Made by a program: the position numbers and the translations under genes. A stretch of 64,000 nt of DNA from Bacillota bacterium (GTDB lineage Bacteria; Bacillota_I; Bacilli_A; Izemoplasmatales; Hujiaoplasmataceae), in contig JAHIRM010000008.1 of assembly GCA_018818595.1 (NCBI GenBank), forward strand, positions 62,001-126,000, written 5' to 3'. Below are positions 36,079 to 45,286 of this stretch, in pieces. The notes under the pieces are model-generated. The model made no database searches. It saw only the letters and a program-made list of their open reading frames with translations, and was not told the DNA's origin. Every line of letters begins with the position of its first letter. Position 1 is the first letter of the stretch.

Positions 36079-36753
36079 TTATATTTCAAGCAAAAGCCAA
36101 CTCATATAAAACTTAGAGTATGATAATACTTGTAAATTTTTATAAAAAACAATTTTGTGAATGAAATCTGGCAATATTCCAGTATATTTAACTTCTAAAA
36201 TCATTGTTCTTGGTTCTAAGATTTTTCGTTTGCTTGAAATACTACGATCGAATAAGTATCCACAGATATCTTTATCAAAAGTAATTCTTACGTCCCCTTC
36301 AGGATAAGTGTAGGCTTCTCTTTTATAATCTACGTATAATCTAGGTCGTAAATCATCGCATTTCATTCGAATCAAAATAGCTTGAATTAACGGTTCATCT
36401 ATAAATTGATACAATACAGGATAATCTCTCAAAATAAGGGCTTGCGCCAATTCATCAGAGATCCACATGGATTGTTTGTTTGTCATATTTCCAACTTTTG
36501 TTTTGTACTCCAATCGTTTCTCGCTGGATGAATAGGTTCGAATTCGAAACTTCTGATGAAATTCAATTCCATCCGCTTTTTCAAAAATGCGAGAATCATA
36601 AAAATCATCGAAATAAAGGGAGTGAAGAAAGTATTCGTCTTCATCGATTTCTGCATGAATATCTAAATTCATAATTAACTGAAGTTGATTTTTAAGTTTT
36701 ACATATTCATCAATGGTAATGATGAATTTCAACTCCGTTCTAGATAATTCCAT
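36079..36753 (-). CDS. VTC-domain protein (polyphosphate polymerase-like)
   Basis: 224 residues from ATG 36753 with AAAGGGATG upstream. Features of the VTC tunnel domain are a start with RTELKFIIT, SLYFDD, FRIRTY, LEYKTKVGNMTNKQSMWI, DYKREAY, VRITFDKD and the closing ILEVKYTGILPDFI. The basic residues in R-R-Y, EYK and EVKY line the active tunnel in yeast Vtc4, which makes polyphosphate from ATP. Polymerase activity of bacterial homologues is less established, so function is inferred. First gene of the VTC-DUF4956-HTH cluster. A TATAAT (36803-36808) lies upstream, with a hairpin between it and the gene. Confidence 0.82.
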   Translation of the reverse strand: MELSRTELKFIITIDEYVKLKNQLQLIMNLDIHAEIDEDEYFLHSLYFDDFYDSRIFEKADGIEFHQKFRIRTYSSSEKRLEYKTKVGNMTNKQSMWISDELAQALILRDYPVLYQFIDEPLIQAILIRMKCDDLRPRLYVDYKREAYTYPEGDVRITFDKDICGYLFDRSISSKRKILEPRTMILEVKYTGILPDFIHKIVFYKNLQVLSYSKFYMSWLLLEI

Positions 36754-36767
36754 CAAAACACATCCCT

Positions 36768-36800
36768 TTAAATAATAAAATGCCGACTAATTGTCAGCAT
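36768..36800 (-). terminator. Hairpin between the ABC permease operon and the VTC gene
   Basis: Minus-strand 8-bp stem ATGCTGAC / GTCGGCAT (36780-36787 with 36793-36800, one G-U pair), 5-base loop, then TTTATTATTT. Most likely the terminator of the large ABC operon. It lies just downstream of a TATAAT (36803-36808), so it could also act as a leader element of the VTC gene. Confidence 0.6.
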
Positions 36801-36896
36801 TTATTATACCATAATAAATTAAAGATTTATCGGAAATACGAAAATAAATACTGAGCTTTTTGTGATGAAAAAGAAGTCTTTACACAACAATATTTT

Positions 36897-37901
36897 CTAT
36901 TCACCAGTGATTCCAGTTTTTTCAATTCCTTGAACAAATGATTTTTGTCCAGCAAAATAAATAAGCAATAATGGAATGATTGAAATGACCGTCGCTGCCA
37001 TTTTAAAGGATTCAACTAATTGAATAGCGTCTCCTTCTGATCTAGTGTCCGATACTCTTGTTCCAAATAAAGAATCGAATTTACCTAATTGATTTGTAAA
37101 TAAATCAACGCCATCTCCAACCAAAAGTTCGGTGACGTAGCTTTCGTTCCAGTTCCATACGAAGGAAAACAAAAACACTACGATAATGGTTGATAGAGAC
37201 AATTTAATAGTGATGTGCCAAAATAATTGAAAAGGGTTTGCTCCATCAATTTTTCCAGCTTCATATAAATCCACAGGTATCATTTTAAAGAAATTTACAA
37301 AGATTAAAATTAGAATAGCTGAATTGACTCCTTGTCCAAAGAAAGCCATTATCATTTGAGAATCATATGTATTTAATCCTTTGCCTGCACCTGTCCAACC
37401 AATTAATTGGTAAAACGAATTAAACATATTGTATTGAGTGATTAATAAAATAGGAACCGGAATGATAAAAGATAAAAGTAAAATTCCATACAATACTTTT
37501 TTACCTCTAAATTCATATCGTGCAAAAGCAAAACCGGTAATTGCTGAAATAAATGTTTGAAAAATAGCCATAATCATTGAAAATTTAATAGAGTTGAATA
37601 AGGATACTGACCCATTTAAAACAGCCCAAGCTATTTTGTAATTTGAAAAGGAGAAATCTTTGGGGAACCAGATGACTTCAGGATTTACCAAGTCATTTGA
37701 ACTCATAAATGAAATAGAAAGCATTTTTATAATAGGATATAAAAAAACATAACTAATCGTAATTAAAAAGACATATACAACAATTTGAGAAATCAAACGA
37801 TTTATTCTTGTTTTATGAGTTCGGTAATATTCTTTAAAGTTGATTTGATTCGTTGCTAGTTTTTTGAAGAACAACTTAGTTTTCAAGACGATTGTTTTCA
37901 A
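36897..37901 (-). CDS. Carbohydrate ABC transporter permease (MalG-like)
   Basis: 334 residues; TTG start at 37901 overlapping the previous stop (TTGA), with GGACGGTGG upstream. About six membrane segments. The cytoplasmic EAA loop is EAGKIDGANPFQLFWHITIKLS, which contacts the ATPase. The N-terminal extension of about 35 residues is basic. CUT1 family inner-membrane subunit. Last gene of the operon that starts at 48280. Sequence between the loop and C-terminus includes an extra segment (VGDGVDLFTNQLGKFDSLFGT...) that is periplasm-facing by position. Confidence 0.9.
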   Translation of the reverse strand: MKTIVLKTKLFFKKLATNQINFKEYYRTHKTRINRLISQIVVYVFLITISYVFLYPIIKMLSISFMSSNDLVNPEVIWFPKDFSFSNYKIAWAVLNGSVSLFNSIKFSMIMAIFQTFISAITGFAFARYEFRGKKVLYGILLLSFIIPVPILLITQYNMFNSFYQLIGWTGAGKGLNTYDSQMIMAFFGQGVNSAILILIFVNFFKMIPVDLYEAGKIDGANPFQLFWHITIKLSLSTIIVVFLFSFVWNWNESYVTELLVGDGVDLFTNQLGKFDSLFGTRVSDTRSEGDAIQLVESFKMAATVISIIPLLLIYFAGQKSFVQGIEKTGITGE

Positions 37902-38878
37902 TTGTCAACCACCGTCCTTTTCTTCAATTTTTGTTGTTTCTTCTTAACCGATTCTAAATTCCTTCTTTGGATAGAGGATAAGTGAATGGTTTTTGTTTTT
38001 TCAGGTTTACCTAAAAGCAAATAGGCTACTCCTACTAACATGAAAACAACGACAGCATAAATAAAAGCAAAGGTTGAGGCAAGTCCAATTCCACCTTCTG
38101 TTGCATAAATTTGCCCCTTTATAAGGTTATAGACTGGATTGAGTGAATAGGTTCCAATTTGAACAATCGTAAATACTGCGGTAATAAAAGCTGTTGATTT
38201 TACGATTGGAACTTTAATCTTCCATAATATTTGCCAAGAGGAAGCTCCATCGATTTTGGCTGCTTCGTAAAGATTTACATTTATTTTTTGTAGCGCATTG
38301 ATAAATAAGATAATTGGAATTCCTGTAAACCATAATACCATTGTAAAGTTTTCAAATAGTCCAGATAAAGCTTCAGCTAACCCATGACTATAACTAAAAA
38401 TCATTTTAAACACAATATTATTGACGTAATCAAACAATGATCCAGCTCCATTATATTTTAAAATTCCAGCAACAGGCCCACTCATAATGATGACAGGAAA
38501 GAAAAAGATAACTCGAAAGATTCCTTGTCCTTTTGCGCCAGTATTTAATAATAAAGCTAAGATAAATGCAACAATAATTATCGTTGGTACATAAGTAACT
38601 TCCATGACGATAAAATCAAGTAATTGTGGGAAGAAATACAGATTTCGAAACGCCGTTCCGAAGTTTCCTCCTGTAATATTTAAGTTATAAACGTACACCA
38701 AAGTGTTCGCTTGTGAAGAAATATCAAATAACGTGTTATAAATCGTTTTAAAGAAAGGATAAATAACAAACAAAGAAAAGCCGATAAACCATGGTAAAAG
38801 AAATAAATAAGCAATTTTATTTTGATTTTCAATGGAAGATGTAGAAGTAAGATTTTTGACTGTTTTATCTCTTGCCAT
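37898..38878 (-). CDS. Carbohydrate ABC transporter permease (MalF-like)
   Basis: 326 residues from ATG 38878, one base after the DUF5696 stop; GTG 38887 overlaps the AGGAGGTG site and is rejected. Six predicted membrane segments beginning KIAYLFLLPWFIGFSLFVIYPF, the usual MalF/UgpA start. EAA loop EAAKIDGASSWQILWKIKVPI. It pairs with the downstream MalG-like permease. The substrate-binding partner could be either of the two binding proteins upstream (45287 or 48435). Confidence 0.9.
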   Translation of the reverse strand: MARDKTVKNLTSTSSIENQNKIAYLFLLPWFIGFSLFVIYPFFKTIYNTLFDISSQANTLVYVYNLNITGGNFGTAFRNLYFFPQLLDFIVMEVTYVPTIIIVAFILALLLNTGAKGQGIFRVIFFFPVIIMSGPVAGILKYNGAGSLFDYVNNIVFKMIFSYSHGLAEALSGLFENFTMVLWFTGIPIILFINALQKINVNLYEAAKIDGASSWQILWKIKVPIVKSTAFITAVFTIVQIGTYSLNPVYNLIKGQIYATEGGIGLASTFAFIYAVVVFMLVGVAYLLLGKPEKTKTIHLSSIQRRNLESVKKKQQKLKKRTVVDN

Positions 38879-38879
38879 C

Positions 38880-41360
38880 TTACTCACCTCCTAAAACGAG
38901 GAAGGATTGTGGAAGAACGTCTTCTCCATTTACCGTTTTGATTTGATCGGTATAATTAATCAAAATCTCGACGCCGTTATCATAGGTGTTGCGAATGAAA
39001 CCAAGTTCTAATACTTCCCTGTTTACCCAAGAAGCATTTAGTACTTCCTTTAATGCATCATTTACATCACCGTAAATCGATTGAATTAACTCTTCGTAAA
39101 GACTATATTCAGTAGTATAAAATTCACTGGAATTTGTATCAGTTAAAATGTGAGAAGGTTCCATTGTTAAAACAAACGATGGGTAGACGTTGTAATCAAT
39201 CATTCGAAGTACATCTTTATTTGTATAAAACGAAAAGTTACTATAAACGGCATAAAGTTCCATTGTTCCTTGAAGTAAAATTTGTAAGAACGGAACCGTA
39301 TCTGTTTCAATTAAATATTGAGTAGAATATACATCCATTTGTAAATAACGATCAGTATAAGCAAACAAATATTGATTTGGTTTGGTTAAATTCACTTTAA
39401 CATCTTGAGATAAAGTAGCAAAAGCTTGTTGAAAGAGAGTGACTGCTTCTACTCTTGAAGTCAAGTTTTCTGAATAATCTGAAATTAAATTATTCGAAAT
39501 TCCATCAACGGTAATGCTTCTAACTCCCATATCAATAAAGGTTTTTGATTGATTGTTTAACCAATCAACACTCTTTAGAGGTCTCGCATAATAAAAAACA
39601 GAGATAGGATCTTCATAGGTTAAAATTCTTGCATACCATCCAGCTGGATGTTTTGTCGCATTTTTGTAAAGAGAAATCTGTTCTTCATTAATCTTATAAT
39701 AATCTTGATAAAACGATATATCGACTCCTTGTTCTAAAAAGGAGTTAATTAAATTCTTATAAGCAGTTTTTGAGCCTATTTGAGCTGAAAATTCTGCTTT
39801 AGTAGGAGTTCCTAGTGTCAATCCATCTTTTTGCCATCCGATAAGTCCGGAAGAAATATTCGTAATTCCTTTTGAAATAACATCATCTAGAATTGTTTTA
39901 ACATCACTTGCTGTAGTCGCAATTTGCGTATTATATCCTACGATTGAATTTTCAGAATCAGCCATTAAGAAATCAAGTCGAAGCCCAATTTGAGACTCTG
40001 TTGTTTCTTCTAAAGCAAGAATGTTTTCAGAGATTAAGAAGTCTTTATATTTTTGAGCCATTCCAACATAATTGGCTGGATAATTATCATCAGTTCCATC
40101 TCCTGAAAGAAAATTATAGTTCATCTCTATGTCGAACACATTAATGGCATCGCCAATACTTGGAACGGGGTTATCTCCATCTAAGGTATAAAGTTTATTA
40201 TAACTAAAATTGTAATTAAATTTAGCAAAGGTATTATTGTAGTGATAAACGTTTTCCTCTGGAGTCGAAATGATATACATAAACTCATCTCCAGAACTTG
40301 CGTAAGCAACGTATGCTGCTTGGTTGTTTCCGTGGGCCATTCCATAAACTGGAATGGACGCTGTTTTGAAAGGAACATATATTCCTTCCCAAATTCGGTA
40401 ATTTTGTATGGTTTGAGATGGATCTGCTCCATAAACGTATGCTTGATATCTAGATAATGAAACAGAATTATCTCTAAATCGGATTAACGCTCCACTTCCA
40501 TCTGGCACAAATGAATATCCATCTACCATATCTCTTTGAGATTCAACATAATCATAATCGCCATTTTCATCTATGGTTTTTGGTGTAGTCGTGAAAACAT
40601 AATCAATTCCACCAACGGCACCTAAATAGGATGCAATACCAATTGAAGATAGATAAGGCAAAGCGGTTCCGCTCAAATTCTCATTTGCTATTTGTATTTG
40701 GAATCCATCAACGCTTAAATAAAGATCTGCAATTATTCTCAAATCAAGCGTTTTATCCACACCTAAATTTTCTGCATACACGGTAAATTTCCAATGAGTT
40801 TCATCCCCATTGACTTGTTGCATTGTCGAAGTCATTTTATAAAGCGATGTCTTAAGATAACTACTGTAAACTGCATTTGTTTGATAGAAAGAATCGTTTG
40901 CTCCTTTGCTAAAATACTCAAAGAACAAAAGGGAATTTGCAACAAGTGGTCCTGTAGTCGTTCCGGTAATGGAGTCAACACTAATTTGGCAACCCTCTTC
41001 AAACTCATCATAAGTAATTAAATCATCATTATAATCGTTTCGTAAATTTTTACAAACTGTACTTTGTTCTGTTCTACTGGCGTTTGGATCGATATCTAAT
41101 CCTGTCTTCCAAGTATACCCATTTCGTTTATCGTAGATGACTAGAACATCTCTTGCTTCTTGCCAGTAAAATGTATAGATGTCGTTTTCTGATAATTTTG
41201 CATAACCGGCTTGATCATAATCGGCTGGAAGGATATTGGTAAGTGTTTCTGGGTTTTCTTGAGTATCTCTTCCTGTTGATACATAATTTGCTTGTGCAAC
41301 CAAAGGAGTAATGGAAAGAAATAAAACAACAATTAATAATACTTTCTTAATTGAAAACAT
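38880..41360 (-). CDS. DUF5696 secreted/membrane-associated protein
   Basis: 826 residues. A signal peptide (about 1-24, ends VAQA) predicts export. The N-terminal half is beta-rich (about 30-420). The C-terminal half (about 430-815) looks like the DUF5696 region, with alternating strands and helices such as GLRLDFLMAD, GITNISSGLIGWQKDGL, GVDISFYQDYYKI and MGVRSITVDGISNNLISDYSE. This pattern resembles a glycoside-hydrolase TIM barrel, but I cannot assign catalytic residues and no activity is known to me. It sits between a Yip1/NHL protein (14-bp overlap) and two ABC permeases, so a role in glycan handling at the cell surface is inferred. ATG 41360 has GGAGGCG. Confidence 0.75.
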   Translation of the reverse strand: MFSIKKVLLIVVLFLSITPLVAQANYVSTGRDTQENPETLTNILPADYDQAGYAKLSENDIYTFYWQEARDVLVIYDKRNGYTWKTGLDIDPNASRTEQSTVCKNLRNDYNDDLITYDEFEEGCQISVDSITGTTTGPLVANSLLFFEYFSKGANDSFYQTNAVYSSYLKTSLYKMTSTMQQVNGDETHWKFTVYAENLGVDKTLDLRIIADLYLSVDGFQIQIANENLSGTALPYLSSIGIASYLGAVGGIDYVFTTTPKTIDENGDYDYVESQRDMVDGYSFVPDGSGALIRFRDNSVSLSRYQAYVYGADPSQTIQNYRIWEGIYVPFKTASIPVYGMAHGNNQAAYVAYASSGDEFMYIISTPEENVYHYNNTFAKFNYNFSYNKLYTLDGDNPVPSIGDAINVFDIEMNYNFLSGDGTDDNYPANYVGMAQKYKDFLISENILALEETTESQIGLRLDFLMADSENSIVGYNTQIATTASDVKTILDDVISKGITNISSGLIGWQKDGLTLGTPTKAEFSAQIGSKTAYKNLINSFLEQGVDISFYQDYYKINEEQISLYKNATKHPAGWYARILTYEDPISVFYYARPLKSVDWLNNQSKTFIDMGVRSITVDGISNNLISDYSENLTSRVEAVTLFQQAFATLSQDVKVNLTKPNQYLFAYTDRYLQMDVYSTQYLIETDTVPFLQILLQGTMELYAVYSNFSFYTNKDVLRMIDYNVYPSFVLTMEPSHILTDTNSSEFYTTEYSLYEELIQSIYGDVNDALKEVLNASWVNREVLELGFIRNTYDNGVEILINYTDQIKTVNGEDVLPQSFLVLGGE

Positions 41361-43410
41361 TTCTAATCGCCTCCTTTATCCATTCTTGAAAGAAACTGAA
41401 TACTTGTCGAAGTGTCATTTGTACAAAGGACAATACAAGTAAAATAATAATTACAAACAAAGCGGTTAAAAGAATGCTTTTAATGGTTTGTCCAAAGGTA
41501 TAATTTTGAATTTCAGAAATCGAGATAAAAACTAAAAGAAGACTCCATCCTAATCCAAGATAAAAGATAAGGTTTAGTAGGAAAATTTCATTTGTCGTTG
41601 CTACGTAAGAAAACAAAGTGGTCGCAATACAAGCAATAATGAAAGGAAACATCGAATAGGATACACCTTTAAAGATTTCTCCTAAAGTTCCTTCTCCATC
41701 TTGAATCGATGTTACAAGGTACGAACAAATGATAAATAATCCAATGATAATGATAAATCCTAAGATAATCGAACCTAAATCTAAATCCTTTAAATCAGTG
41801 TATTGGAATATAAAGCCTTTTCCAGAAACAAATAGCAAGTAGCTAAAAAACGTTATTGCAAAAATGATCAGTGCACCTGCATAGGATCCTTTGGTTTTCT
41901 TTCTTAAGTAATAAAAAGCGTCAGCAGGTTTTTTTGAAACCTGAGACATATATAATACATCATTAATAATTCTGACATCTTTTACTTTATGAAAAGCATT
42001 GCTGATCGGAGATAGATAATGATATTTTTTGTTGGTTACTTTTACAGCAACGTATGCAATTCCAAATAACAATCCTATTCCGATAATTCCAATTAAGTAC
42101 TGTTGAAGCCAAATATTTCGAATCTCCCAAAACGTTTCCGAATAAAGGGCTCTATTGCCAGATATTTTAAAGTGTTCTGATGCTAATTGATATTCTTCAA
42201 TTTGAAGATAATTTTTTGCAATTCCATTATGGGCTAAAATAGATAATTGATTTAAACTAAGTACGGTTTTCCAAAGTTCAATGGCTTCATTGTACTTTGT
42301 TTCATTGTATAAATTGATTGCTTGATAAATCGTTGTTGCGTATTCTGTTGGTACAAAGGATTGTAAGTAATTGTTACCTGAGTCAACTGTCCAAATTTGA
42401 CCATTTGAATCAACAGCAATTCCAGTTAAGGTTTTAAAGAACCCAGCAATAGAAATCTCGTTTATGGTTCCGAAAGAGTAAATGAATTCGCCATCATTGG
42501 TATAAATGTCAATAAATCCACTTTGATCTGCCGTATAAATAATGCCTTGATTGTCAACATATAAATCGGAATATTGATAAGATACCACCAACATTTCTGA
42601 TATCATATTAGTTCCTTGCGTATTATGTTTTTTAATGTTTTCAACTTGAATTCCAGATGAACTCGAATAGACAATTCCATTCGTATCAATATACACACTT
42701 GTAAAAACAGGTGGTGTTAGATTTATCCCTAAGTTATCCAATTGTTCATCCGTATAAATAAGTTGTTGAAATTGTTCTCTTAATGAAAGAGTTACTTGGT
42801 TTGAGGAAAAGAAACCTAAAAAGTCTCCAGTATTTGATAATTGAACGATTCCATCACTTGTTCCTTTTGATACAACATACATAATCCCTGATTTATTAAC
42901 CGCAATTTTTTCTGGTTGAAATTCAAGGGACTCATACATAATGGAATTAGGCTTTCCAAATTGATCTAACAGTAATCCGTCTTTATCAAAATGAAATACA
43001 ATTCCTGCAGAAGGATCTGCTACGTATATATCACCATATCCTACATAACTTGACTCTTCTAACACTACAAAGACTCCACTTGGATTGATCATTTGCGAAT
43101 TGGTAATTTCTAAAACAACTTCATTGGCAACTGGATTGTATACAAGAACTCGTTTGTTTCCAGAATCTGCAATCACTAGAAAATTATCTTCATTGATGGC
43201 GATATCTGCAGGTTTATCTAACCCCAAAAAAGTAACCGTTTGTCCAGGAAGATAAGCATCTTGGGTTCTTACAAAATGTTCATTGTCATCTAAGGCATAG
43301 GTATAGGTTGTCGAAGACGAAGCAAACACTTGAGTCGACAATGGTATAAATGCAAAAACAAATAAAAGAAGCATGATGGTAAAAAGACTTATTTTCTTGA
43401 TAATTTTCAC
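41347..43410 (-). CDS. NHL-repeat and Yip1-domain membrane protein
   Basis: 687 residues; GTG start with AGGAGGTG upstream. Order: signal peptide or N-terminal anchor (about 1-30); six or so NHL-like beta-propeller blades (about 45-320; e.g. KPADIAINEDNFLVIADSGNKRVLVY, LTGIAVDSNGQIWTVDSGNNYLQSF); a TPR-like helical hairpin (about 325-390; YNEAIELWKTVLSLNQLSILAHNGIAKNYLQIEEYQLAS); a membrane segment near 405-425; and a Yip1-like domain with about five membrane helices (about 455-670). Propeller outside and Yip1 in the membrane is the expected topology. Function is unknown. It sits inside the ABC operon, overlapping the DUF5696 gene by 14 bp, so the two probably act with the transporter. Confidence 0.8.
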   Translation of the reverse strand: MKIIKKISLFTIMLLLFVFAFIPLSTQVFASSSTTYTYALDDNEHFVRTQDAYLPGQTVTFLGLDKPADIAINEDNFLVIADSGNKRVLVYNPVANEVVLEITNSQMINPSGVFVVLEESSYVGYGDIYVADPSAGIVFHFDKDGLLLDQFGKPNSIMYESLEFQPEKIAVNKSGIMYVVSKGTSDGIVQLSNTGDFLGFFSSNQVTLSLREQFQQLIYTDEQLDNLGINLTPPVFTSVYIDTNGIVYSSSSGIQVENIKKHNTQGTNMISEMLVVSYQYSDLYVDNQGIIYTADQSGFIDIYTNDGEFIYSFGTINEISIAGFFKTLTGIAVDSNGQIWTVDSGNNYLQSFVPTEYATTIYQAINLYNETKYNEAIELWKTVLSLNQLSILAHNGIAKNYLQIEEYQLASEHFKISGNRALYSETFWEIRNIWLQQYLIGIIGIGLLFGIAYVAVKVTNKKYHYLSPISNAFHKVKDVRIINDVLYMSQVSKKPADAFYYLRKKTKGSYAGALIIFAITFFSYLLFVSGKGFIFQYTDLKDLDLGSIILGFIIIIGLFIICSYLVTSIQDGEGTLGEIFKGVSYSMFPFIIACIATTLFSYVATTNEIFLLNLIFYLGLGWSLLLVFISISEIQNYTFGQTIKSILLTALFVIIILLVLSFVQMTLRQVFSFFQEWIKEAIRNVFN

Positions 43411-43421
43411 ATTGTCACCTC

Positions 43422-44294
43422 CTATTTGATTCCTGAATGACTCATGGTATCCATGACATTACCTTGCATGATAATAAAGATAAATAAGTTTGGAATAAAC
43501 ATTACAAGTCCAGCTGCAGCAGATATTCCGACTCCTGCAGGACCCGAAGTAGACGAAGTTAAAGTTGACATATAAAACGCGAATGTCTTCTTTGTTTCAT
43601 CAATGATGTATATGTTTGATGATTCAGTAGAATTCCAAATCATTTGGAACGATAGAATTGCAACTGTTGCCAAAGCTGGTTTTACTAAAGGTGCAATTAT
43701 TTTTGATAAAATGTCCCAATCATTTGCTCCATCAATTTTAGCTGCTTCAATCAATTCATCTGGAACTTGATCTACAAACTGTTTCACAAGGAATAGGCCA
43801 ACAGGCATCGCAAGATATGGAATAATATGAGCGAAGAAACTATTGGTAAGCCCTAAAGAAGACACTACTAAATATCTAGGAATAGCAACCGCTGTTGCAA
43901 CAAACATTAACGCGGTTTGATTGATTTTAAAAAGGACTTTTTTAGATTTAAATCTTTTTTTGGATAACGCATATCCAGTTGATAATGTAATAACTAAGGT
44001 CAAGGTGATTGTAAGTCCTGTTATGATAATCGAATTAAATAAATACCTTGTCATCGGTACTCCTGTACCAGATGCGGTTCTAAATAATCTTGTAAAATTA
44101 TCAAACGTTGGATTGGATACAAAGAATCTCGGTGGAAATAAGAAAAGTTCACTTAACGGTTTAAACGCTTGTGATATAACATAAACCACAGGCAAAAGCA
44201 TAAACAATCCTATTGGAAGTAAGATAACATAAAATTTCATTTGGGATTTATGAAATTTTTTCGGATTAATTTGAGTTCCTAAAAAACTAGCCAT
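43422..44294 (-). CDS. Carbohydrate ABC transporter permease (MalG-like)
   Basis: 290 residues. Six membrane segments; EAA loop EAAKIDGANDWDILSKIIAPL. CUT1 family. It pairs with the MalF-like permease just upstream (10 bp gap); this pair directly follows the 997-residue binding protein, its likeliest partner. ATG 44294 has AGGTGAT. No ATPase in this operon; MsmX-like 33599-34732 is the candidate. Confidence 0.92.
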   Translation of the reverse strand: MASFLGTQINPKKFHKSQMKFYVILLPIGLFMLLPVVYVISQAFKPLSELFLFPPRFFVSNPTFDNFTRLFRTASGTGVPMTRYLFNSIIITGLTITLTLVITLSTGYALSKKRFKSKKVLFKINQTALMFVATAVAIPRYLVVSSLGLTNSFFAHIIPYLAMPVGLFLVKQFVDQVPDELIEAAKIDGANDWDILSKIIAPLVKPALATVAILSFQMIWNSTESSNIYIIDETKKTFAFYMSTLTSSTSGPAGVGISAAAGLVMFIPNLFIFIIMQGNVMDTMSHSGIK

Positions 44295-44304
44295 ATAGCA
44301 TCAC

Positions 44305-45285
44305 CTAATCCCTTTCCCCAAATAACGAATATGCAACTCGTGAAAAGAGCAAAATAATGATTAATAAAATAACGGACAACGCTGCGGCATATCCCATTTC
44401 ATACCGAAGAAAACCATAATCATCAATATGGTTTACGATTAATTGTCCTGCATATTGTGGTGTCGGATTGGATCCTGAAAGTGCAACACCAATTCCTCCA
44501 GCATTAAATGCCCCCACGATAGCCATGACTGCTCCAAAGAGCATTTGAGGTTTCATAGAAGGAATGGTAATGTAAAAAATTTCTTGTAACCTATTTTTAA
44601 TTCCATCGATATAAGCGGCTTCATACATTTCTTTATTTACATTTAAAATACCTGCAAGCATCGATAAAAATCCGATACCCATCGAAGACCAAAGTGTTAC
44701 AAATATCATAATGTTCATTAAATAATTTCCGGATTGTAAAAAATCAAGAGGGGTATTAATAACACCGATATTCAGTAAAATGGAATTGATGTACCCAGAT
44801 TTATCTCCACTAAACAACGTTCGAAAGATGACACCAATAAAAACGCCACCTAACATAGAAGGGGTATACAATGCTAACGCTAAAATTTTTCTTGGAGTTG
44901 CTTGAATTTGTGATAGCATCCAAGCCATGATAAACGATAGCAAATATCCTCCAGGTCCGGTAATTATGGCATATTTTAACGTGTTTGGAAGTACATAGCG
45001 AAGAAATACTTCATCTTGCGTTAAAATCATTACATAATTATAAAGTCCAGACATTCCAGCAATGCTTGGCATTTCGATTACATTAAAATAAGTAAACGAT
45101 AAGAAAAATGCTACAAGGACTGGGATGATAATAAAAAGAGTAAATAACAAAATATAAGGAGCTAAAAGCAATACAGTAGATGCTTTATCTTTATCGATTT
45201 TATTAACGGATGGTTTCACTTTGTTTTCATAAAAACGCCTAATTTTTCTCAAAGGAGTTCCGTTTTTAACAACCCGTTCACTCAT
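44305..45285 (-). CDS. Carbohydrate ABC transporter permease (MalF-like)
   Basis: 326 residues from ATG 45285, two bases after the stop of the binding-protein gene; AAGGCGGTG upstream fixes this start (the longer frame to 45306 begins with TTG and overlaps that gene). Six membrane segments starting [29 protein letters not shown] loop [26 protein letters not shown]1 permease, partner of the MalG-like 43422-44294. Confidence 0.92.
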   Translation of the reverse strand: MSERVVKNGTPLRKIRRFYENKVKPSVNKIDKDKASTVLLLAPYILLFTLFIIIPVLVAFFLSFTYFNVIEMPSIAGMSGLYNYVMILTQDEVFLRYVLPNTLKYAIITGPGGYLLSFIMAWMLSQIQATPRKILALALYTPSMLGGVFIGVIFRTLFSGDKSGYINSILLNIGVINTPLDFLQSGNYLMNIMIFVTLWSSMGIGFLSMLAGILNVNKEMYEAAYIDGIKNRLQEIFYITIPSMKPQMLFGAVMAIVGAFNAGGIGVALSGSNPTPQYAGQLIVNHIDDYGFLRYEMGYAAALSVILLIIILLFSRVAYSLFGERD

Positions 45286-45286
45286 A

